Origin: PGYU01 sp964637845
Lineage (GTDB): Bacteria; Bacteroidota; Ignavibacteria; Kapaibacteriales; UBA2268
Direction: 5' to 3'
Length of the DNA: 20,763 nt
Assembly (NCBI GenBank): GCA_964637845.1
Contig: CAZWXI010000057.1
Span: forward strand, 1 to 20,763
Shown: one piece after another, positions 1 through 8,215 of the stretch
Layout of the letters: each line of letters starts with the position of its first letter
How positions within the stretch are numbered: position 1 is the first letter of the stretch
Notes under the pieces: model-generated
The model's database searches: none
Told to the model about the DNA's origin: nothing
Seen by the model: only the letters and a program-made list of their open reading frames with translations
Made by a program: the position numbers and the translations under genes

Positions 1-2
1 TT

Positions 3-815
3 GACTTTAATCATTTTGAAAAAGTTACTTCGGAACAAATTCAACAAGTCGAACGTATTGTTAATGAGAAAATACTCGAAACCATTGAAGTAGGTATTGA
101 AGAAGTTGATATGGAAACAGCATCAAAAAATAATAAAATAAAAATGTTTTTCGGCGATAAATACGGCGACAGGGTCCGCGTAATCACTATGGATAATAAA
201 TATTCCATGGAATTATGCGGTGGTACTCATGTAAGAAATACTTCCGAAATCGGCATTTTCAAAATCATATCCGAATCCTCAATAGCCGCAGGCGTAAGAA
301 GAGTTGAAGCGATAACAGGTAGAGAAGTTGAAAAATACATTAATAATTTGAATAGCAAGTTACTTGAAAACAAGCATAAGCAAGAAGAACTGAACGATAA
401 AATCAAAAGCCTTGAGAAAGAAATCCATAAAATCAAAATCAACGAAATCATATCTGATATTGTCTCAAATAGTCAACCGAGCATTATTGATGGCGCCAAT
501 GTCATAATAAAAGATTTCGGTTATGCAGGAGGCATGGATTTGAGAGTAATCGCTGAAAAATTACGCGAAACTATTACAAAAAATACAATTATACTTTTAT
601 CCGCGATTAATGATGAGAAAATTCAATTGGCTTGTACTGTCAGCGATGATTTGACAAGTAAATACTCAGCCGGGAAATTAATTTCCCAAGCATCTAAAAT
701 TGTTGACGGCGGCGGTGGTGGCAAACCTCATATAGCTACCGCTGGTGGCAAAGACATCACTAAACTTAATGACTTACTGGCAAAATTTACGGACATCGTT
801 GCAAATTACAATTAG
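3..815 (+). CDS. alaS: Alanine--tRNA ligase, C-terminal part (5' end outside window)
   Basis: The product would charge tRNA-Ala with alanine in the cytoplasm and edit mischarged Ser/Gly-tRNA. Only the last 270 residues are present; the reading frame is open to the left edge, so the apparent ATG at 111 is internal. The first residues, DFNHFEKVTSEQI, match the conserved segment just after the HxxxH motif of the editing domain. The second half of the editing zinc site is visible as CGGTHV near base 216 (Cys and His ligands). A charged helical stretch follows, then the DHHA1-type C-Ala domain, which ends with a Gly-rich GGGGGKPHIATAGGKD segment typical of AlaRS. The catalytic core, tRNA-binding region and first zinc histidines lie outside the window. 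Identification is firm; nothing looks broken in the visible part. The next gene starts 4 bases after the stop. Confidence 0.96.
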   Translation, partial: DFNHFEKVTSEQIQQVERIVNEKILETIEVGIEEVDMETASKNNKIKMFFGDKYGDRVRVITMDNKYSMELCGGTHVRNTSEIGIFKIISESSIAAGVRRVEAITGREVEKYINNLNSKLLENKHKQEELNDKIKSLEKEIHKIKINEIISDIVSNSQPSIIDGANVIIKDFGYAGGMDLRVIAEKLRETITKNTIILLSAINDEKIQLACTVSDDLTSKYSAGKLISQASKIVDGGGGGKPHIATAGGKDITKLNDLLAKFTDIVANYN

Positions 816-819
816 AATA

Positions 820-1860
820 ATGCAAGACAATACAGTAAAAAATATTATGATAATTCTTTTAGCGGTAGTAATTTTCTACATACTAAGTGAATTATCTTCA
901 ATATTATTACCTTTAGTCTTGGCTTTGCTTAGTGCTATTATAATGCAACCATTTGTAAATTTTCTCATAAATAAAAAAATACCTAAGTTACTAATTTTAC
1001 CGACAGTTTCTATTTTATCTCTTGCAGTTTTATTTGTGATTTTTTTGATTATTTCTGATACCGTATCATCTATCATAGATCAACAAGATTATTTATTGAG
1101 CAGATTCCTTCTCAAAATTGATATATCGCTTGTCTGGTTGAATGATGTTTTTAACTTAAATCTTGATACCACTTTATTGGTATCGGAAATATATCAAAGG
1201 CTCGGAGATGCTTGGCTATCTTCTTTTGTCGGTGATTTGGCTTCGGGCTTGGGCTCGTTTTTTACATCATTTCTATTTTTTGCATTATATTATACAATGC
1301 TACTTGCGGGTATGACGGGATATAATGAATACATGAATTATGTTGGCGGTGACAATGCGGACCAATTTTTAGAAGAATATTCAAAAATCCAGCACTCAAT
1401 TTTTTCATATATCTTGATAAAAACATTGATTAGTATCGCAACGGGGCTTTTGGTGTTTGCAGTATGTGCCTCTTTTGGTCTCAAATTTGCAGTATTTTGG
1501 GGTTTCATAGCATTTTTGTTGAATTTCATTCCTAATATCGGTTCCATTTTAGCAACGATACTGCCCATTCTTATGTCAATAATTCAACTCGACTCATTCC
1601 AGTCAGTATTTTTATTATCAATTCTTCTAATATCAATAGAATTCATAATGGGCAACCTGATTGAACCTATTATTATGGGGAATCGCCTTAGATTAAATAC
1701 GCTTACCGTGCTTTTCGGATTGGTATTTTGGGGCTATATTTGGGGAATACCCGGAATGCTGTTATCGGTACCATTAATGGTAATTTTGAAAATTATATTG
1801 GAAAGAATTCCAGCATTCAGTTTCATTGGACGAATTATGGGCTACCCCGAAAAATCATGA
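820..1860 (+). CDS. AI-2E family transporter (PerM/YdiK/TqsA-like membrane protein)
   Basis: This is an inner-membrane protein of the AI-2E exporter family (formerly UPF0118). Members have been linked to autoinducer-2 export or to ion/proton transport, so the substrate here is unknown. It has 346 residues, normal for the family. Hydrophobic segments lie near residues 8-45, 57-80, 143-165, 196-218, 222-255, 260-278 and 294-326. The central soluble stretch (about 85-140) is the usual extracytoplasmic insert. Family hallmarks are NFIPNIGSILATILPI at 235-250 and IEPIIMGNRLRLNTLTVLFG at 281-300, followed by a WGIPGMLLSVP segment. I chose the ATG at 820 because an upstream in-frame ATG at 745 would overlap alaS by 71 bases and add a non-membrane tail. 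Its stop overlaps the 3' end of the convergent gene by 6 bases. The 4-base gap to alaS suggests co-transcription. Confidence 0.9.
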   Translation: MQDNTVKNIMIILLAVVIFYILSELSSILLPLVLALLSAIIMQPFVNFLINKKIPKLLILPTVSILSLAVLFVIFLIISDTVSSIIDQQDYLLSRFLLKIDISLVWLNDVFNLNLDTTLLVSEIYQRLGDAWLSSFVGDLASGLGSFFTSFLFFALYYTMLLAGMTGYNEYMNYVGGDNADQFLEEYSKIQHSIFSYILIKTLISIATGLLVFAVCASFGLKFAVFWGFIAFLLNFIPNIGSILATILPILMSIIQLDSFQSVFLLSILLISIEFIMGNLIEPIIMGNRLRLNTLTVLFGLVFWGYIWGIPGMLLSVPLMVILKIILERIPAFSFIGRIMGYPEKS

Positions 1861-2346
1861 TGACTCTTTGAGCCATCCGCAATCGTCTTCTATAGTAATA
1901 GTATTCAATGTCAATTCATCATTTACAAATTTTACGATATCGTTAAATGCAGCAGATAATTTCAATTTATCAAAATACGCACTCGATATGTTTATTAGTT
2001 GCTCATCTTCGGTCATTATGACCAAATTTTCGCTCTGTTTGCCGTTCTCTCGAAATGTCTTAATTAATGCAATATTATCCCACTCAACTGAAAATACTTT
2101 ATTGGACTGAATATATTCAATACCATCACTGAAGATTCTTATTGTCCGAGTTTTTTTACCGAAATAAAAGAAGACGCCGGAAATCAATAAACCTACTATT
2201 CCACCTGTGAGTGATTCGGTAATTTTATCTTGGTTGCCGGATGACATGCCGTCAATTATATATAACACAGATATCAACACCATAATCCAACCGAGTATCT
2301 TGAAAGAGGTTAACTTAACTGAATATTCCGATATTAATCTGCTCAT
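1855..2346 (-). CDS. Membrane protein with two TM helices and a PH-like C-terminal domain
   Basis: I do not recognise a specific family. The 163-residue product has two hydrophobic helices near residues 15-33 and 47-63, joined by a short loop with SSGNQDK, which suggests a helical hairpin in the inner membrane. After a KKTR stop-transfer cluster, residues 65-150 alternate in a beta-rich way (IRIFSDGIEYI, VEWDNIALIKTF, LVIMTED, LINIS) and end in a helix. This is the layout of small bacterial PH-like (YcxB/bPH-type) membrane proteins; that link is inferred from pattern, not from a signature motif. The start overlaps the stop of the kynureninase-like gene as ATGA (bases 2343-2346), a typical translational coupling junction, so it is the last gene of the minus-strand run. 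Its stop runs 6 bases into the convergent AI-2E gene, and no terminator was seen between them. Confidence 0.75.
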   Translation of the reverse strand: MSRLISEYSVKLTSFKILGWIMVLISVLYIIDGMSSGNQDKITESLTGGIVGLLISGVFFYFGKKTRTIRIFSDGIEYIQSNKVFSVEWDNIALIKTFRENGKQSENLVIMTEDEQLINISSAYFDKLKLSAAFNDIVKFVNDELTLNTITIEDDCGWLKESS

Positions 2347-3548
2347 TTGCTATATTCCGAATTTGTTACTATTTCCCTTAATGCCAATATCGCATCGCTT
2401 AATTGCTTGTTTGATATATAGGGGGCAGGACCAAATCTCAAATTCTCACCACGATAGTCAACGTAAATATTCCGCTTTCTCAACTCTTTAGTAATCTGGT
2501 TGGCAAATTTTGTATAGAAAACGATAAATCCGCCAAATTCTTCTAACGGCAAATCTCTCTGTCTATATATAATATCGCTCGGAAAATCTGCTCTATCGAA
2601 CTCATCCGCCAATAACTTGATTTGATATAATGAAATCTCTCGCAATTTTATTGGGCTGTATTTCATATCTCTGAAGAAATCCAAAACACTGGATGCGCGG
2701 TAGTGACTAATCGGGTCGTATGTTGAACCTGCAAATTGCCAATGATTCGGACCATAAACAACTTCGCCCGGAATTTTTGGAGCCGACAAAGCGCTAAATT
2801 CACTAAACCATCCCGTTATAAAAGGTCTGAATTGTTGAGATTCGGGTATATGCATAAAGCAATTACCTTCACCTAATTGACAATATTTATAGCCACCGCC
2901 CAGAATGAAACTACTCTGTAGTTTTTCGTCTTCAAGTGAAAATGGAATAGCATTCAGCGCATGGTAAGTATCTATCAGCAATCTAGTACCGAATTTTTCA
3001 CAAGATTCAGCCAATATATCCAAATCCTTAACAATTTTTGAATTATGATAAAATACTTTGGATATTACGGCTCCCGCTGTTTTCTCATCAATTAGCAGAG
3101 ACATCCTTTTACTAAGTGAATCATAAGGCTCCGCTGCTACTTTGACAACATCAATGAACTCTCCATGTATTCTGTCCAATTGCCTTCTAACAGTATAAAA
3201 CTCTGAATCGCTTGTAACAACTTTCGGGCGATTCTTCAAATCAAGCGCCGATAAGAACTTGATGAACAAATCATGAGTGTTAGGTGCCAACGCAATTTGT
3301 TGAGCATTCCCATCTATCAGTTCAGCATATCCGAGCCGGACGCGGTCAGCCTTGTGAAATGCCTTTTCCCACTTATCGTCAACAAGATTTGCTGCATCTT
3401 TCCACGATTCACAAATCCCTTCATAAGCCGCATCGGGCCATGCTTGGTGTGAATGTCCCGTAAGTAAAATTCTTTCAGCCACCTTGAAATTGCTGTAAAA
3501 TCTACTCAACGGATTGACATCTTTTGTTAATATATTAACATCAATCAT
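2343..3548 (-). CDS. kynU: Kynureninase-like PLP-dependent enzyme (aminotransferase class V fold)
   Basis: The likely reaction is hydrolysis of L-kynurenine to anthranilate and L-alanine in the cytosol, inferred from fold and from the tryptophan 2,3-dioxygenase immediately upstream. The protein has 401 residues, a usual kynureninase length. The PLP lysine is K221 in GGGYKYCQLGEGNCF, resembling the kynureninase YKYLN.GPG loop. D193 and H196 in LLIDTYHALNA match the D-x-x-H-A cofactor-ring motif. GWF at 246-248 and the later QFAGSTYDP match the kynureninase GWFGH and F.GT.PI regions. However, the N-terminal substrate motif usually read as YLDGNSLG is replaced by LLTGHSHQAWP (residues 28-38), so this is a divergent branch and another kynurenine-like substrate is possible. 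The start codon lies inside the end of the dioxygenase gene (8-base overlap), implying coupled translation. Fold and PLP dependence are sure; the exact substrate is moderate. Confidence 0.82.
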   Translation of the reverse strand: MIDVNILTKDVNPLSRFYSNFKVAERILLTGHSHQAWPDAAYEGICESWKDAANLVDDKWEKAFHKADRVRLGYAELIDGNAQQIALAPNTHDLFIKFLSALDLKNRPKVVTSDSEFYTVRRQLDRIHGEFIDVVKVAAEPYDSLSKRMSLLIDEKTAGAVISKVFYHNSKIVKDLDILAESCEKFGTRLLIDTYHALNAIPFSLEDEKLQSSFILGGGYKYCQLGEGNCFMHIPESQQFRPFITGWFSEFSALSAPKIPGEVVYGPNHWQFAGSTYDPISHYRASSVLDFFRDMKYSPIKLREISLYQIKLLADEFDRADFPSDIIYRQRDLPLEEFGGFIVFYTKFANQITKELRKRNIYVDYRGENLRFGPAPYISNKQLSDAILALREIVTNSEYSK

Positions 3549-4332
3549 GCGAAAACTCCGTCCTTATTGCCCATAAATCAGGGAAGCATGGCTTGAATAA
3601 TGTAGCTTGCAGGTAGCTCACTCCGGGACTTCTTCCTGTACCTGATTTTTCTCCGATTGTTCGTTCAACCATTTTTACATGTCGGTAACGCCATTCTTGC
3701 AATCCCTCATCGAAATCTACCATCAACTCGCAAAATTGCGTTATAATTGGTGAATTTCGATAAATATCTACCAATATTGCTTGTACTCTTTTTGAACTTT
3801 CTGCAACTTTGGTAAAATCGCGATTAAGAATCTCATAGGGTATATCATGCGAATTTGCTTGTAGATATTTTAAGAAGTAATCCCACAATGTTGGTGAATT
3901 GTATCTTCGTTCCAATCGAAGTCGTTCAGATGAGCCAACTTCAAATCTATTCATTATTGACGGGTTCTTCATGCCTAATGCAAATTCCAACTCTCTGAAT
4001 TGATGTGATTGAAATCCGCTTGCCGATTCGAGATAATTACGAAATGATAAAAACTCAAGCGGAGTCATTGTCTCGAGTATGTCAAGCTGATGAACCAACA
4101 CTTTTAAAATGGTATTTATACGCTTGAGGGTCTTTTGCGCGTTTGTCAATAAATTGTTTTCTAACCTGCTCATAAGAAAATCCAATTCGTGTAAAATTTG
4201 CTTAAACCACAATTCATACACTTGGTGAATTATGATAAATAGCATTTCATCATGTTCCGGCGGCTCAGATTTAACCTTTTGGAGTGATGTTAACTCATTT
4301 ATTTGCAGATAAGAGTTGTAAGTTAGTTCCAT
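3541..4332 (-). CDS. kynA: Tryptophan 2,3-dioxygenase
   Basis: This heme enzyme oxidises L-tryptophan to N-formylkynurenine, the first step of the kynurenine pathway, as a cytosolic tetramer. The 263 residues fit the short bacterial form. Key elements by residue: EHDEMLFIIIHQVYELWFKQ at 26-45 with the substrate-side H36; SGFQSHQFRE at 105-114 with R113, which should contact the carboxylate; the proximal heme ligand H218 in RHVKMVERTIG; and GTGRSPG at 231-237, with T231 at the usual substrate-ammonium position. All catalytic positions I can place are intact. The gene starts 28 bases after the Memo-family stop with an A-rich, SD-less leader, common in Bacteroidota, and overlaps the kynureninase-like gene by 8 bases. 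No kynurenine formamidase gene is seen in the window. Identification is very secure. Confidence 0.96.
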   Translation of the reverse strand: MELTYNSYLQINELTSLQKVKSEPPEHDEMLFIIIHQVYELWFKQILHELDFLMSRLENNLLTNAQKTLKRINTILKVLVHQLDILETMTPLEFLSFRNYLESASGFQSHQFRELEFALGMKNPSIMNRFEVGSSERLRLERRYNSPTLWDYFLKYLQANSHDIPYEILNRDFTKVAESSKRVQAILVDIYRNSPIITQFCELMVDFDEGLQEWRYRHVKMVERTIGEKSGTGRSPGVSYLQATLFKPCFPDLWAIRTEFSHD

Positions 4333-4360
4333 GTTTTTTAGTTAATTATATTGAAATTTA

Positions 4361-5596
4361 TTAAGTGTCATAAAATGCCATGCCGGCAAATGACACTGCT
4401 GACTTAGTCTCGGGCTCATACCAAATATTATATCGCTTTAACTCGCCCTTCTTGGAGCCGTTTGCTTTTAATAGCGAGTAAATAGGTGCTGTACCGCAAA
4501 TTTTCCATTTATCTTTGTCATTGGCGATTTTGTTATAAAAACCGTTTAAATCAGATTTTTCAAGCAGACTAATCAGTTTGCCATCCTCAATTTCGAGTTC
4601 TTTGAGCTTATCCTTGGCATCAAAATCATCATCAAATTTTTTTCCGATATGAGCAAAATCTACACTTGCAATATAAACTGCGTCAATATTCCGCTCTTTG
4701 CTATAGTTTTCTAAAGTTTTCAAGAAAACATCGTGAACGGGATCATCCTCCGGATTTTTTCCAGTTGCAATGTAATTATGCATCGAACCGACCAATATAG
4801 GCAAAATCTTGAATCGATGCCCTGCAAAATAGTGCTGTAATAACACAACTTGCAATTCAACGGAATGCTCCGGCTTATGTGATAAATCATCAATTACAAA
4901 AGCGTCGGGGCAATGTTGATGCAGGTAATCAATTGCTGAAATATCTGTAACGGCGTTGCCTAAAGGGCTAACGAAATTTTTGCGTGTCAGCATATAATTG
5001 GCTGAATTTGTATAGTGCGATGTGCCCAATATGATGAATAATTTGGGTTTTCTGTTCGAAATTGAATGATAACCCGATGCATAAACTTCAGACGCTAAGC
5101 TGCCTAATCGAAAATCTATATGCGGCACTATGATTGATGAAGCATCACCGGTGAATTGCTCTTTTTGTGGGGTAGAGAAAAAATCATCTAAAAACAATTT
5201 CAATTCTGTGATATCGGAAGGATAAATATTGCCTGAACATACAGGCGGTCTATTCCGCAATTCTATATATTGTTCATCGGTTTTGTGTTTATGCTTGAAA
5301 AATTTATCAGAAAGCAAAAAGCCCATTTCGTTTACAATATCAATTTGTTCTAAAATTTTGTCTATATGTTCAAGTGGTACGGATTCAATATCAAACTTAA
5401 AAATTAAGGGAACAGGTACTTCGGTGTCAATACTTGCTAAAATATTAAAAAATTGAGGCGAAACGAAGATTGTCCGGTCAGCATATCCGAAAGGGTCTGT
5501 GAGCATAATCCAGTCTAAATCACCATGGGTTATTTTTTGGACAATAAGGTCATGCCTTAGGGGATAAAGTTTTTCAATTTTTGGCATTATTTTCAC
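4361..5596 (-). CDS. Memo family protein (AmmeMemoRadiSam system protein B) with N-terminal extension
   Basis: The C-terminal 260 residues are a Memo domain, a fold related to LigB-type extradiol dioxygenases; biochemical function in bacteria is unsettled. Expected metal-site motifs are all present: VPH at H159, GTSH at H194, EHSVELQ at H244, ASVDFAH with H316, and KICGTAPI with C367. Total length is 411, compared with about 270-300 for a minimal Memo protein. Residues 1-145 are an added N-terminal domain with two strands (DLIVQKI, WIMLTDP), a helix with FVSPQFFNILASID, and an amphipathic helix (HIDKILEQIDIVNEMGFL), compatible with a small winged-helix or PqqD-like adaptor; this is inference. 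The start at 5596 overlaps the upstream gene by 23 bases; an ATG at 5587 is an equally possible start. The usual partners, AMMECR1 and the radical-SAM protein, are absent from the window. Confidence 0.88.
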   Translation of the reverse strand: MKIMPKIEKLYPLRHDLIVQKITHGDLDWIMLTDPFGYADRTIFVSPQFFNILASIDTEVPVPLIFKFDIESVPLEHIDKILEQIDIVNEMGFLLSDKFFKHKHKTDEQYIELRNRPPVCSGNIYPSDITELKLFLDDFFSTPQKEQFTGDASSIIVPHIDFRLGSLASEVYASGYHSISNRKPKLFIILGTSHYTNSANYMLTRKNFVSPLGNAVTDISAIDYLHQHCPDAFVIDDLSHKPEHSVELQVVLLQHYFAGHRFKILPILVGSMHNYIATGKNPEDDPVHDVFLKTLENYSKERNIDAVYIASVDFAHIGKKFDDDFDAKDKLKELEIEDGKLISLLEKSDLNGFYNKIANDKDKWKICGTAPIYSLLKANGSKKGELKRYNIWYEPETKSAVSFAGMAFYDT

Positions 5597-5831
5597 CGGT
5601 TATTTCTAAATATTTGGCTTCAAACTTCTTTATTACATATGCAAAGGCAAAACCTGAGACCACTAATATTATTGCAACTGCTAATATCCAAGGATTATCA
5701 GTCAAAATATATGCAAAAAGAAACAAAAAGGCACCGATTAAACTCGAACCTGTAGTCACGAAAATCGATTTTCTTAAATTCTGCTTCGTATTCAATGGCT
5801 TTGTCAAGTCTAATTTTTCACGATTGTCCAT
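5574..5831 (-). CDS. Small two-helix membrane protein, unknown function
   Basis: I do not recognise this 85-residue protein. A polar N-terminus (MDNREKLDLTKP) is followed by two hydrophobic helices at about residues 26-45 (TGSSLIGAFLFLFAYIL) and 48-66 (PWILAVAIILVVSGFAFAYV). A charged tail, KKFEAKYLEI, follows. It is therefore probably a helical hairpin in the inner membrane with both ends cytoplasmic. It begins 10 bases after the dapD stop and its end overlaps the Memo-family gene by 23 bases, so it sits in the middle of a co-transcribed run. An opposite-strand ORF of the same size (5581-5838) is taken as a shadow, because this strand agrees with the operon and gives a sensible membrane topology. 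Confidence 0.72.
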   Translation of the reverse strand: MDNREKLDLTKPLNTKQNLRKSIFVTTGSSLIGAFLFLFAYILTDNPWILAVAIILVVSGFAFAYVIKKFEAKYLEITGENNAKN

Positions 5832-5840
5832 GTTATAGTC

Positions 5841-6668
5841 CTATCTTAAATCAAAATTCAAGGCAGTTTTAGCATCGGTTTTGGAGTCTCTGTATTTTAT
5901 AATCAGCGGAGTATATACAGATAGTCCATGTTCCTTTGCAAAAGAGGCATTGATTTGCCTACTCCCGGCTACCAAAACAGCATTTTCGGGAACTTCGAGC
6001 GGGTAGCCTTCATTTGAAGTAATAATTCGTTCATTTACTAAATCGTAAATCTTAGTTGATGCGGTTAATATCACGCCAGAAGCAAGGACGGCATTTTTTC
6101 TTACCATTACCCCTTCATAAATACCACAATTACCGCCTATCATTACATTATCTTCAATAATAACAGGTCTTGCTCCCGCCGGCTCAAGCACTCCACCAAT
6201 CTGTGCGGCGGCACTTACATGGACGTTTTTTCCAATTTGAGCACATGTACCTACTAACGAATGAGAGTCAATCATAGTGCCTGTATCAACATAAGAACCG
6301 ATATTGATATACATAGGCGGCATACAAATAACACCTTCAGCAACGTATGCACCTCGCCTTATCGTAGAGCCACCAGGTACAATCCTGATGTTATCTTTTA
6401 AATAGATAGATTTTGTTGGAAGTGTGTGCTTATCGAAGAATCGAAAGTTTAAATCACTTGATAAGTCAGTCATTTTTCCAACTCTGAACTGTAATAAAAT
6501 ACCTTTTTTCACCCATTGATTTACTGTCCAATTACCATCATTCGTTGGTTCAGCGGCGCGAATTTTACCCGAATCTAAATAACCAACAAATTGTTCAAGA
6601 AGTCCTTCCGGTACATCGTTTGTACCTGCTTGATAATAAGCTTCAATGTTGTCGTGTAATTCGTGCAT
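5841..6668 (-). CDS. dapD: 2,3,4,5-tetrahydropyridine-2,6-dicarboxylate N-succinyltransferase
   Basis: DapD transfers succinyl from succinyl-CoA to tetrahydrodipicolinate, committing it to the succinylase branch of meso-diaminopimelate/lysine synthesis. It acts in the cytosol as a trimer. The 275 residues match the 274 of the E. coli enzyme. The N-terminal helical domain ends with DSGKIRAAEP and NQWVKKGILLQFRV, close to the E. coli LDSG.LRVAE and HQWLKKAVLLSFR segments. The left-handed beta-helix follows, with hexapeptide repeats at about 95-235 that include YINIGSYVDTGTMID, VGTCAQIGKNVHVS and GGVLEPAGARPVIIEDNVMI. The aspartates of the DTGTMID segment and the glutamate of IYEGVMV sit at known active-site positions. 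It lies 6 bases after the OmpA-like gene and 10 bases before the next start, firmly inside the minus-strand run. No defects are seen. Confidence 0.96.
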   Translation of the reverse strand: MHELHDNIEAYYQAGTNDVPEGLLEQFVGYLDSGKIRAAEPTNDGNWTVNQWVKKGILLQFRVGKMTDLSSDLNFRFFDKHTLPTKSIYLKDNIRIVPGGSTIRRGAYVAEGVICMPPMYINIGSYVDTGTMIDSHSLVGTCAQIGKNVHVSAAAQIGGVLEPAGARPVIIEDNVMIGGNCGIYEGVMVRKNAVLASGVILTASTKIYDLVNERIITSNEGYPLEVPENAVLVAGSRQINASFAKEHGLSVYTPLIIKYRDSKTDAKTALNFDLR

Positions 6669-6674
6669 ATGACC

Positions 6675-8180
6675 CTATTTACTTAGTAATAAATGAAACT
6701 CAACCCGTCTATTCAAGTACCTGTTTTCTTCGGTATTGTTCGGTACAATCGGACTAGACTTTCCTAATGACTCTATTATGATTCTTTTATTATCAATGCC
6801 GAATCCATTGAGTAATGATGCAACTTCGCGAGCTCTTGATAGTCCAAGTTGATAGTTTAATGCATCAGAACCAACATGGTCGGTGTGGCCAACTAATTTT
6901 ATTTTATAGGCATCATTGTAATCCAGAAACTCAGCTAATTCAGCGATTAAATCTGCAAATGTACTTGCTACTTTCATTTCGGCAAAATTGAATAGTACAT
7001 TCGGAATATTAACCAAAGTATCCAATTCAGCAATTAGTCCAATTCTAAAAGTATCTACTATTGCAGTCTCTGAACCATTAAGATCGATCATTGTCGAATA
7101 ATTTTGATAACCTTCCGCGAATACTTCAATAGTAAAAATATCATATGGTAAATATTGCGATGTTTTGCCTCTAAAATCACTTTTATATTCCTTGAATAAA
7201 TTGTCGTCTCGAAGAATTTTTATAGTGGCATTGGATATTGGAACAAAGTTTTTATAATTATATACTTCAAAAATTATTGGCTTATTACCTAAAGGTTTAA
7301 ATTCTTCATCCAACCGAATTTCAAAAATATTGCTTGGTAAGTTAACATTTTCAGTTGATGAATAATAAGCTACTACCCCTTCTGCATTTGTCTTAAAATG
7401 TGCGTCCCAACCGGCTGTATTAATTCTGTTGCCGAGGTTGACCGGATTTGTCCAATTTTTCCATGTATTATCAATTCTTCGCGACATAAAAATATCTGAC
7501 TCCCCGAAACCTTCATGTCCGAACGACGAGAAGTAAAGTGTAACGCCATCGAAAGCCAAAAATGGCGATAGTTCATCATATTTAGTATTTATTATCGGTC
7601 CAAGATTCAACGGCTCTGTAAATATCCAATTTTCTTGGTCATACAGAAAGCTTACATAAATATCTTTTTCTCCATAGCTGTTATTTCTTTGGATAGTCAT
7701 CAGTAGTATTTTATATCTGAAACAATAGTAAAATCCGTTTACCTCGTTTAGGTTATAGTAATTTGTGATTTTAATTGACTTTGGATAGCTCCATTCTTTG
7801 CCGTTACGAATAGTGTATGAAATGCCCTGCAATGAATCCTTGCCATGCTCATAAATGGCCCCCAAAATAAGAGTGTCTCCGGACGGAGAAATGCCACAAA
7901 CGAAATTGTTCAAATCATTATTTAAAGGTTGCCCAATATTGGTTCCCTTTGTCCAATTGCCATTTTCATCTTTATCAGAATACCATATATCATCTCTTCC
8001 GAAATTAAGAATATTCGCGGAACGACAAAAGTAAAGTCTTTGACCATCAAAAGTGATTAATGGTATTAATTCATTCAAATCACTATTTATCTCGGGTCCA
8101 AGCTTTACTCTCTCGTACGCGAAGCCAATTTCTAATGTTATAACCCACAACACAATTGAAATACTGAATAACAATTTCAT
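6675..8180 (-). CDS. Exported PD40 beta-propeller / OmpA-domain envelope protein
   Basis: This is probably a periplasmic or outer-membrane-associated protein that anchors to peptidoglycan. Residues 1-21 form a signal peptide (MKLLFSISIVLWVITLEIGFA) with likely cleavage before YERV. Residues 22-300 contain PD40/WD40-like propeller repeats, seen as recurring blocks such as LITFDGQRLYFC, FLAFDGVTLYFSS and a DIFMSRR strand, with NLGPIIN/NLGNRIN turns. Residues about 305-375 look like a carboxypeptidase-regulatory-like Ig fold (ISNATIKILRDDN ... YDIFTIEVFAEGYQNYS). Residues 390-501 are an OmpA C-terminal domain: GHTDHVGSDALN with D434, then SRAREV with R449 as the expected diaminopimelate-binding pair, and NRRVEF at the end. 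The same order occurs in many Bacteroidota OmpA family proteins, some encoded near T9SS genes. It is followed after 6 bases by dapD, which makes the diaminopimelate this domain would bind. Precise role unknown. Confidence 0.88.
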   Translation of the reverse strand: MKLLFSISIVLWVITLEIGFAYERVKLGPEINSDLNELIPLITFDGQRLYFCRSANILNFGRDDIWYSDKDENGNWTKGTNIGQPLNNDLNNFVCGISPSGDTLILGAIYEHGKDSLQGISYTIRNGKEWSYPKSIKITNYYNLNEVNGFYYCFRYKILLMTIQRNNSYGEKDIYVSFLYDQENWIFTEPLNLGPIINTKYDELSPFLAFDGVTLYFSSFGHEGFGESDIFMSRRIDNTWKNWTNPVNLGNRINTAGWDAHFKTNAEGVVAYYSSTENVNLPSNIFEIRLDEEFKPLGNKPIIFEVYNYKNFVPISNATIKILRDDNLFKEYKSDFRGKTSQYLPYDIFTIEVFAEGYQNYSTMIDLNGSETAIVDTFRIGLIAELDTLVNIPNVLFNFAEMKVASTFADLIAELAEFLDYNDAYKIKLVGHTDHVGSDALNYQLGLSRAREVASLLNGFGIDNKRIIIESLGKSSPIVPNNTEENRYLNRRVEFHLLLSK

Positions 8181-8215
8181 CTGAATTTTCGATTTATTTG
8201 ATTTTAATTGATAAT

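Noticed and set aside
745..819. Earlier start for the AI-2E family gene
   Set aside because: It would lie inside the conserved end of alaS and add a polar segment absent from the family.
5581..5838. Plus-strand 85-codon ORF opposite the small membrane protein
   Set aside because: The minus-strand gene agrees with the surrounding operon and encodes a clean two-helix topology; the other strand looks like its shadow.
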